NCBI RefSeq assembly: GCF_003589595.1
Contig: NW_020653337.1
Location: 3,960,422-4,024,421 of the forward strand
DNA length: 64,000 nt
Source of the DNA: Hyposmocoma kahamanoa
Lineage: Eukaryota; Arthropoda; Insecta; Lepidoptera; Cosmopterigidae
Direction: 5' to 3'
Shown here: positions 27,001-36,000 of the stretch, in pieces
How the letters are laid out: every line of letters begins with the position of its first letter
Position numbering within the stretch: the first letter of the stretch is position 1
The notes under the pieces: generated by a model
Databases searched by the model: none
Seen by the model: only the letters and a program-made list of their open reading frames with translations
Told to the model about the DNA's origin: nothing
Program-made: the position numbers and the translations under genes

Positions 27001-30000
27001 GAGCAAGCAAGAATAATAGAAATGAATCATTTTTTTGCGTATCTCTATTCATTAATATTAGACATAGTAATTGGTCGATGACTGTACCCATCTCAGCAGT
27101 GACTATGGAACCTGTAAAAGACCCGAAACGTAGGTTTGCTTGAAAAATCAAATATATTATTATATTAATACGATTTGAGCCCGTGAAATAAATAGTTTTA
27201 TTTCCAATATGTAACAATCGTGAAAACCTAAGAACTCGGTAAGTAAAAATAATATGGTAATTTTGCAGAATTGCGGAGAACTTAGCTGAATATTAGTTAC
27301 ATTAAGAGCTCTCATGCCAAAAAAGTTTGACGTTGGCTCCGCCCAAATTTGTGAAACAAATATATGCCTGAAGTTCGCGTGACATGGGACAGGAGATGTT
27401 GAATTTTGCGCATTAAAAGTACCAAATTCGTTTTAGCGGAATAACTCTAAAACTGAAGGGGTTAAAAAAATCCGTAGTCACAGTTGTCGATCATGCATAA
27501 ATATAAATAATTATCTAATTTTTGTCCTAATAACCTGTAGCATTTCGAGGATAAATCGAAAAAATGTGAAAATTAGAGGTCATTTCGTGATTTTTATCTG
27601 TCGAGGAAACTTTATTGATTTGATTTACTGATTAATGTCTATGCTTGAATATATTGTGTAGTTACTCATACAATATTTTATTTTTAACTTTAAAGTGGAT
27701 ATACCCCTCTAAAATCAAATCGAAGATTAAGAATTTTTCCTCTGCTCCCTCTTAAAAGTGTCTGAATATAGCGCGCTAGAGTAAGTGCGAATTCGGTGTG
27801 CTTGTGCGGAGATCTAACATTATATACGGTTATTTGTAAAATAGTAAAAACCTCGCAGGACTTTGTTACTATTCTACTAAAATAATATTCATAAACGACA
27901 ATTTTTGTTCCATGATTTTTAATAATCCCTCATACTCGTATTTTACTTTTGTACAAAAATAACAACGAATTAAATTGCTCTAAAGGCGATTTCAAATTAA
28001 ACGCTTTTAGAAGCGCTGTTGTAGCGCTACAGCTGCGTTTCTAAATACTGCATGATAATTAATAGTGTGGAGGCGTCCTATACGGTAATAACTCTGTGAA
28101 GTAGCAAAAAAAAACATCTACCACCAACATTTGTTGTTTTGAATGATAGCACGCGAGAAGCGTTGCTAAACAACTTACTACTTTTTAATAATAATAAGTG
28201 ATGGGACGAACAAGTCGCGCGCCTGGTGGTAAGCGACACGCCTGTCCTTAATAGTTACAGTGCCACTCAATGCTCTGAATCACAAAGTTCTTAGGAGCAC
28301 TGCCACTGCACCATAAGATATAAGTTGACAAGTGTGTGCCTGTAATTTCACCAGCACCCTTACCCTTCAAAACCGGAACGCAGTAATGCTTACATTACTG
28401 CTTGGCGGCAGAAATAGGTAAGCTGGCAATACTTCCCTGGACGAACACTTTCACAAGGAGCTCTACTGCTACTAATGTTTTGTAAAAAGACATGGAAAAA
28501 AATTTGTTGTATTTAATGTTAGTGATGTAGTCTTATTTTACAAATAACTATGTATAATGAAATTACCGAATACATTCAATACATGGGAGTGACCCCGAAT
28601 TTCAACAAAACCAAAATTATTTTCATATTTCGATTTAGAAATTTGTTGTTATTTAAATTCTAGTCACAATGTGTTGTACCAGACGTTTTTTTTTTGTAAA
28701 TTCATGAAGTTACAAAGTGTTTTTTTGTATCGGTAACATCTACTTGATGCAAAATTATGTATTTTGCAAATATTAAGACGGAGCTCAAGAAAATAACGCT
28801 ATGAAACAAATCCAAGAAGAAAAATTTGTTTAAGCCGTCATGCGTGCCAATGACATATGTGCGAACGTAACGATTTTAACAAATAACTTTTTAACCGACT
28901 TTAAAAAAGGAGGAGGTTGTCAATTCCACTATATTTTTTCTTTTTTGTTGCGATAACTACTTATCAAGTTCATTTACATCTATTTATCGAAATCGGTTAC
29001 CGGAAAGTGCATAAAGCCGGATTCTTCCCTTAGTTTGCCATTCTTAGTGGTGGAATATTTTCCTCAAATTTAAATGGGACCACTACTGAAGTACCCTCTA
29101 AGGATCTAAGGATTCTAAGGATCATCGAAATCGGTTCATAAATGGCCGTCGAATTGAAGACCTCCTCCTGATTTTAAAGTGCAGCTGCTGCGGTTTAGAG
29201 GTACCGTGTGGCTTTAGGACGCTACGCGGTGTCAAATTCGTTAGGGGAACCATGTGTCTCTAAGGATTGTACGTGCATGCGTGACGGATTAAACAACGAA
29301 TAAGATCCCGTTATTTTTAACATCGTCACTGCTTAGTGAAAATGACGGAAGCCCTTATCGGTTGTTAACTAACTTCTTTGGTAGGCGACGAGCTTAATAT
29401 TTGCCGGTTACTAGTTAGTCCGAAACGACATTTTCCAGAAATAACGTTTGCTCGAATTTTCATAACCACCAAAGTGATTTTGAGTGGAAAATGTTTTTTT
29501 CTTTTAAACCTAACCTAACCTAACCTAACCGAACCTAATCTTGTCTTTGGTATAAACATCCAACATTTCCTGAAAGAACAACGGTTTTGTTATAATTCGG
29601 TTTTCGGTGTAATGAAAATTCGAGCAAAAGTTATTTCGGCAAAAAAAATTCGAGTTTGTGATAGCAATACTTCAATTGAAGTGTCAATTCTAACTTTTTC
29701 TAACGAACGTTATGATTCCTTAGATGTCATTGTAGAAGTAGTAATGTGCATGTCTCTTAAGTGTAAAATCGTTGTAGCAATTTGTTTACTTGTATAGTTA
29801 CTGCGCACACGCACTTGGCACCTGTAGTCGTCTACTAATGACACCACTAATACTGTGCCGTCTTTTTGTTACTGCTATGCAGTATACGTAGTCTGCGCGT
29901 GAGTATATGAACATTGTTCGTTGAATTTTTCTATAGAATTACTTTTATAACTGATTGCATCTTAACAATCTATAGAAAGATAACCATAAACTGGCTGACA

Positions 30001-33000
30001 AGTTGTTTTTTGCGATAATAAAATATTTTTTTACAGGCATATTATAATAAAATTATTATATTTACGATATTTATTCATGTTTTTACTGACTCTAAAATTG
30101 AACTTCGACAGACGCTACTCCGACAATATGTTACTTCGACTTGATTTTACTCTAGATCGAATAAGTAATATGTACATAATTTTTCATTATGTTTCTTCGA
30201 TGAACATATAGTTCAATACCGGACAATAGTGGTGCAAGATATAAAGGTCTGTTAAAACAGCGCCGTTGTCATTATGCTGCAATCTAGCATATTCAAAAAG
30301 AACTACACTAAAATAATGAATGTTGTGCCACTCAATGGATGCCATAAGATGGCCGTTGGCAGGGCATAAGCCGAGGCGGACGTGTAGGTGGAAGTCCAAG
30401 GGATAGGCCTTTGTATAGATATTATTATTATAATATTACTCGTCTTAGTGTGCCATCTCTTAACGGAAGTAATCTGAATTCATCTGAATCTGTAATTATA
30501 GCTGATTGCACACGTGAAGTTGTGTCTCGGAAGAGTTCGATGGTACATTGAACCACTGCAAGATTTTGGAGCCCAGTGGTTTTTCTAAGGTCAACGTACA
30601 TTTCCACAGTCAAACATGTCAAAAAGAATAAACTTGTCGGCTCTTACCGTTTCTAGACTAACCTAACTCAAGCTAATTATGTAACGAACATTGTTCTTGG
30701 TGTCATCCGTGAGTATGAACTCGCGCGCAGGCCGCTAGTACTTTTAAGTAGAAGTAATTTGGATTATTCCTTAAATTCCCTTTGAAGAGTGATATCTTTA
30801 CATTCTAAATACGTTATTGGACAAACAGCTGAATTAGCAAGTCGTAGTTCAATATTTGTCAACAGGATTTAAATTAACAGTTTCGAATTATTACCTTTTT
30901 TTATGTCAAACTACGTATCTATGTCTTAGGGCGCCTTCAGATTAGATGCTTATAGTAGCGCTTCAGACGCGCGACTTTTAGTATAATATTTGGAAGCGCA
31001 GTTGCGACGCCACTGTCTTTAGAGTCAACGGCTTAGCGATGGCAACCGTTAGTTGCGCAATACGTAACGGGAAATGTGCGTACCTGTCCTCCAGACAGGG
31101 AGATATAGGGAGAGCGCTGTACATGCATCCGGGACAGCTCACCCAAGGGTTGATCTGGGGTCAGGACCTGACTGATGAGGTGCATATGCAAGCCTGCTTG
31201 CACAGGTTATACAGCCCTTATCGTATACCGTAAGTGTCGGTAGGGAGGGTCACTATAAACAAAACTTATGTAGAAATGTACGAGAGTGCTTGTCGTGACT
31301 TGTGCGCCACTTTTGCAGTCACAATTAGTGAACTAAAAATTACTGCCACATTCTCACCACAACATAAATTATTCATTAGAACTTGCTTTTTTTGTGGAAT
31401 TAGTCTTTATGCGGCTAGATTTTAAAGCAAGTTGCCGCCTCTATTAACATATAAGAAAGCCAGAGAATTAAATTAAATTAAACAGAAAAATAACTAAAAG
31501 GGTTTACTCGCAGCCTATACGTGGCAGCGCGCTCAAATAACGTTCTTAATATGCCTACAGGTAAGGCCTTTCAAAATACAATCTAACGAACTACACGGTT
31601 GCAACAATTTGGTCTCTAGAATTTTATTTTCAAAAAATATCAAGTACGGGACATAAACTTTGGTCGAAGTTTTCTCCAACTATTGTAGTGAGATTCATGG
31701 GAGTTATACTCGTGTATTAAAAATAAAACGTTCTCTCTTATTCTTGTGTTAACAGGGACATGTCCGATTTTAGTGGTAAAAAAAAGGCTGTGCAGCGCTT
31801 CTATTCGCGTCAATTCGAAGGCGCCTTTACTTATTTTTATTGTCACGCGTGGCATCTAAACGCGAAAATAGTGTCGACATACATAGATCCGTAAGGAGTG
31901 ACATTTGCATGACTTGAAGGCTGTTAGGTTTTAAAACGTCTTTCCAATAGAATTAAAATTAAAAACAAGTCGACTTACTTTCCCAAAATGCTTGCAGCTA
32001 TTCACGCTGTGGTCATGGCTGCCGGTGAGGATCACGATGTATCAGCCGGTGTTGCTGTACACGACAGAGGAGCACGGGTGCTCGTTGACCACGTTCTTCG
32101 TGCGCGTAGAACACCATGAGCCTACGTTGCTTATGATCAAGACTTGCAATAACGAGGTAAGAATGATTCTAGAAACTACTAGGTTTTCGTTCTTTATTTG
32201 ACCAATTTGAGAAAAATAATTGTTCTGGTTTAGTTGTTCCGGTAATAGTGATTGTAGTCGATAAATATTATTTCGCCTATCGACTGAAGATTGATCACGC
32301 TTATGGAATAAATAGCCGAATTTTGTTCCATTTGAATCATCTTCAACACATTATTCATCCAATTACTGAGCACAAGTTCATTTGAATTGTCAATCTTTGT
32401 AAGTTCATGCGTACATACACTGGATTTAGAACTATGTTTATGAAAAATAAAAAGAGGAGATATATATTAATTTTTTTATTTTAATTCGATAAATATAATC
32501 AAATAAGGCTATTCTTGTTAAAATGTACCTATATGAATAAAAATTGATCTCGGTACTAGTAGGCTAACTGTCAAAATAAGAATAAAGAAGGCAATAACGC
32601 AAGTAGTAATCACTAGAACGTCGTAACATTCACAATTCAGTCATTTTTGGCAAAATTTTATTTTCTTTCGCAATCTATCGATAAAACTATCGACAACAAC
32701 TACATAACTATTTAAACTTTGAAAAATGTGCAAACTAGTAACCCTATAAATGTCATTTTGCTGACAGACTGTAGTGCCCCAGAGTTAATTCCATCGTTCT
32801 GGTATTTACAGTAAAGAGATTTCCTACTTTTGAGACTAGGCAATTGGTGTAATTGTCTGGCAATAATTATGCTATTACTTGTCGGGACTTCTTGATACCT
32901 TTCTCAACTGCCGTTCAAGTGGTAGATAACGCAGTATAGGATGGTCCCCTATCTAATGAACTAATTTCCTGGTGAGGGTTACATTGAGCCTTTAACCATA

Positions 33001-36000
33001 ATATAATAAGTAGTTTAGCTTCATACAAATGTAGCACTTTCCTTCACTTGGTATTATAAATAAATAATTAAAGTGTAAGTTTTTGACAAAGTTTATTTCA
33101 ATTATGAATATTCTTATATTTTTTCAAATAATTTGCGACCTATAGATATGTCTAAATTAATAATGTGACAACTCTATGTGCTGAACAGACTGCAGGTCCT
33201 ATTTTACTGTACCTTAAGGCTCAATTTATATTGCGGCGGAACGGAATGGAAGTGAATTTTTGTAACGATATTACATAATGAACTTTATGGTCAACCTCAT
33301 GGTTATTGTGTAACGTACAAACTAGATACGAGCCAAAATATTCCTAGGAAGATTTAGCCTAAGTCTATGAACATTTCAATAGAGACGTCTATATTAAGTG
33401 GACAAACTTCTGCGCCAATGTAACCCTACTTATACAAACAAAACTAAAGGTAGAATCTTCAATTGTCTTCAGGTATTTGGAGCGTACTGTTCCACGCGAT
33501 GGCTGGAGAGGAACCAAAAGGACGAACGTGGAAACAGACAGGCGTATTTTGGCACCGGAGAAACATTCCTGTTTAGGTAAGTCCCCATTTACCTAGATTT
33601 AATACAAACTATTTATTATTCACTATTTGTTGGTATCACATCGTGCGATCGTAAAATGTATCTGTGTAAGAAAAGAACAAAAGACATTTTATAAAATAGT
33701 CGACATTCATGTGAATGCGAATTTCAAAAGAAATCCACGATTCGAAATTATGAACATGGACGACTAGAAGATCTTCAGAAGTTGGTACCTTTAAATATAA
33801 ATTAAATCTTGTTTCCTTTTCTTACTGAATGCAAAAAATCCTTAAAAAAATTAATTTGAGTCCGTGCGAATTAACGTTATTGTAGCAATGTAGTATTGTA
33901 GCAATCATTATCTATTTTATATATCTTAGAACATCTGCCTCCCGGCGAATAATAATCACGTTTTATCTCAAAATAATTTTTACAAAAATATCGTACAATA
34001 CAAAGAACACTTGATTATTATTAACTGGAAGTGGCTGTGCAACTTTGCAACCAATGGTAAAGGCTGACAGTTAATATAATTTTTAACCTCAAAAATTAGC
34101 GCAATTTGTTGACTTTTCAAATGGTCAGTTCAAAAAGTATGTTCTTTCAAATCCTTGTCAACTTTTGCCTTAATATGTTATATTAGTAGTAGTAGTATAT
34201 TTACATTTTGTTTTGCTTTCGATGTTTATTAAAGGCTAGTTAGAAAAAATATGTATATTATTTTTCTACTATGAGTTTGACTAACGAAACGTGCACAAGA
34301 TGGCAGCAAGTTAAAAAATATATTTATAAGCTGTTAACACTAATTGAAGCTATCAGCGCAAAGTATTGCAACAGTTTCGTTTATTGTTGTATTTAACTGG
34401 TCGGGTCCGACTAAGGCTGAGATTTATAAAACGAACTTTGACTTGGACGTAGAAAAGATGGCGGGTTTAGCAAGTTTTTGTACTTACAAAACGAAGTCAA
34501 CGTTCGTTTTATAACTTAAGAGTCGTATTCTAGAACTCTACTCAATGCTCAAGTCAGGATTTGAGTATGGTTTAAAGCATCGGTCGTATTTCCAGTGCTT
34601 GGAATCATACTCAAGTCTGCTCAAATCCTGACTTGAGCATTGAGCACAGTTCTGGAATACGACCCTTAGTCTTAGAGTTAGTTCTATGGTTCAGGTGTTT
34701 ATAATATGATAAGAAGTAGCTGCTATTATTAGTTTAATAGAGTGTTGGCTCTAGAAAAAATATCCATATTCAATAAACTGTATTTTTTAGAGAAAAAGAT
34801 CCGAAAATATTTCGTGTTACGTTTTTCCAATACTTTTAAGAAAATACTAAAGCCTTTTTGGAAAAATATTTTGAAAAGTTTTCACCATTTCAAAAATTAT
34901 TCGGATGGTTAACGTAACACTAGTTAAAAAAGGGAATTTTCAAAAAGTTTGTTTTCAAATATTGCACTTTAGTAGCAAAGTTACTGTTTGCGTATAAAAC
35001 TAATTCATAAATAATTAATTACTAGGGGCCGTAATTTGTTTCGAGTTCAATTCATATCGATAATTTTAATTCTAGAGAAAATATTTTTTTCTTTCGACGA
35101 CATTTTACTTTTTGCCGTAGATAATTCAGCTCCCTTCTTATTTTGAATAATAATTTGTGGACTGAACAATAAAAAAATCGCAATTTGACATTCAAAAATT
35201 GTTTCCCTTACGAAAAATATAATTTGACATTTTAGACTTGTTTTTAAACGTTGCTGTGGCACATTTCGCTGGCCAGACTAATTACGTAATGCTTTTAAAT
35301 GGCAAATGTTGTAAATGTATCATATAGTTCTATTATAAATTTATTCCTGATATTTAACCCCGCCTCTATTACATATTACAATTTATTATTAATAATTTTA
35401 TTTATTTTTATCAGCAGTATTTAAATGAAAATTTCTAGTCTATGTATTATTTGGTGCCTTCGGGTAAAAGGTATTTTGCTTGTTTGTTATTTTTTTACTG
35501 CATGTTGAAATATTGTGCATTTATTTATTTGTATTTTTATATATTTTGCATGGGATATTTTTGTTTTGTGTATTTATGTCTATTACGTTTGTCATAGTAC
35601 GGAGCGTTCATTGTATCCTGTCTTACAATTTGATCAATTTCAGCCGTATTTCGAATAGATAACAAGACGGATTATAAACCCGCTGTACTATCAATCGCAT
35701 GTTAAAACTTAGAACACAAAGTGGCGTATTTATAATTGTATATTGTATTGTTTGTCTCGGGCACTATCTTGACCTTATTTTATTTTTTTATTATGGTTAA
35801 AGAACGCCTTTTGTGTTATAAGAGCAATATGAAAAGCAAATGAAGTTGCTTATTACATTACAATAGTATTTGAAATTTATTGAACGGAAGTTCAAACATA
35901 TAGGTTCTACAAGCACGTCAAGTTTGACGAAGCTTGAACTTCAGAATAAACTCTGACGCTTACAATTAGAACGGTCAAAAACATCAAGCTTGTTGGCTCT

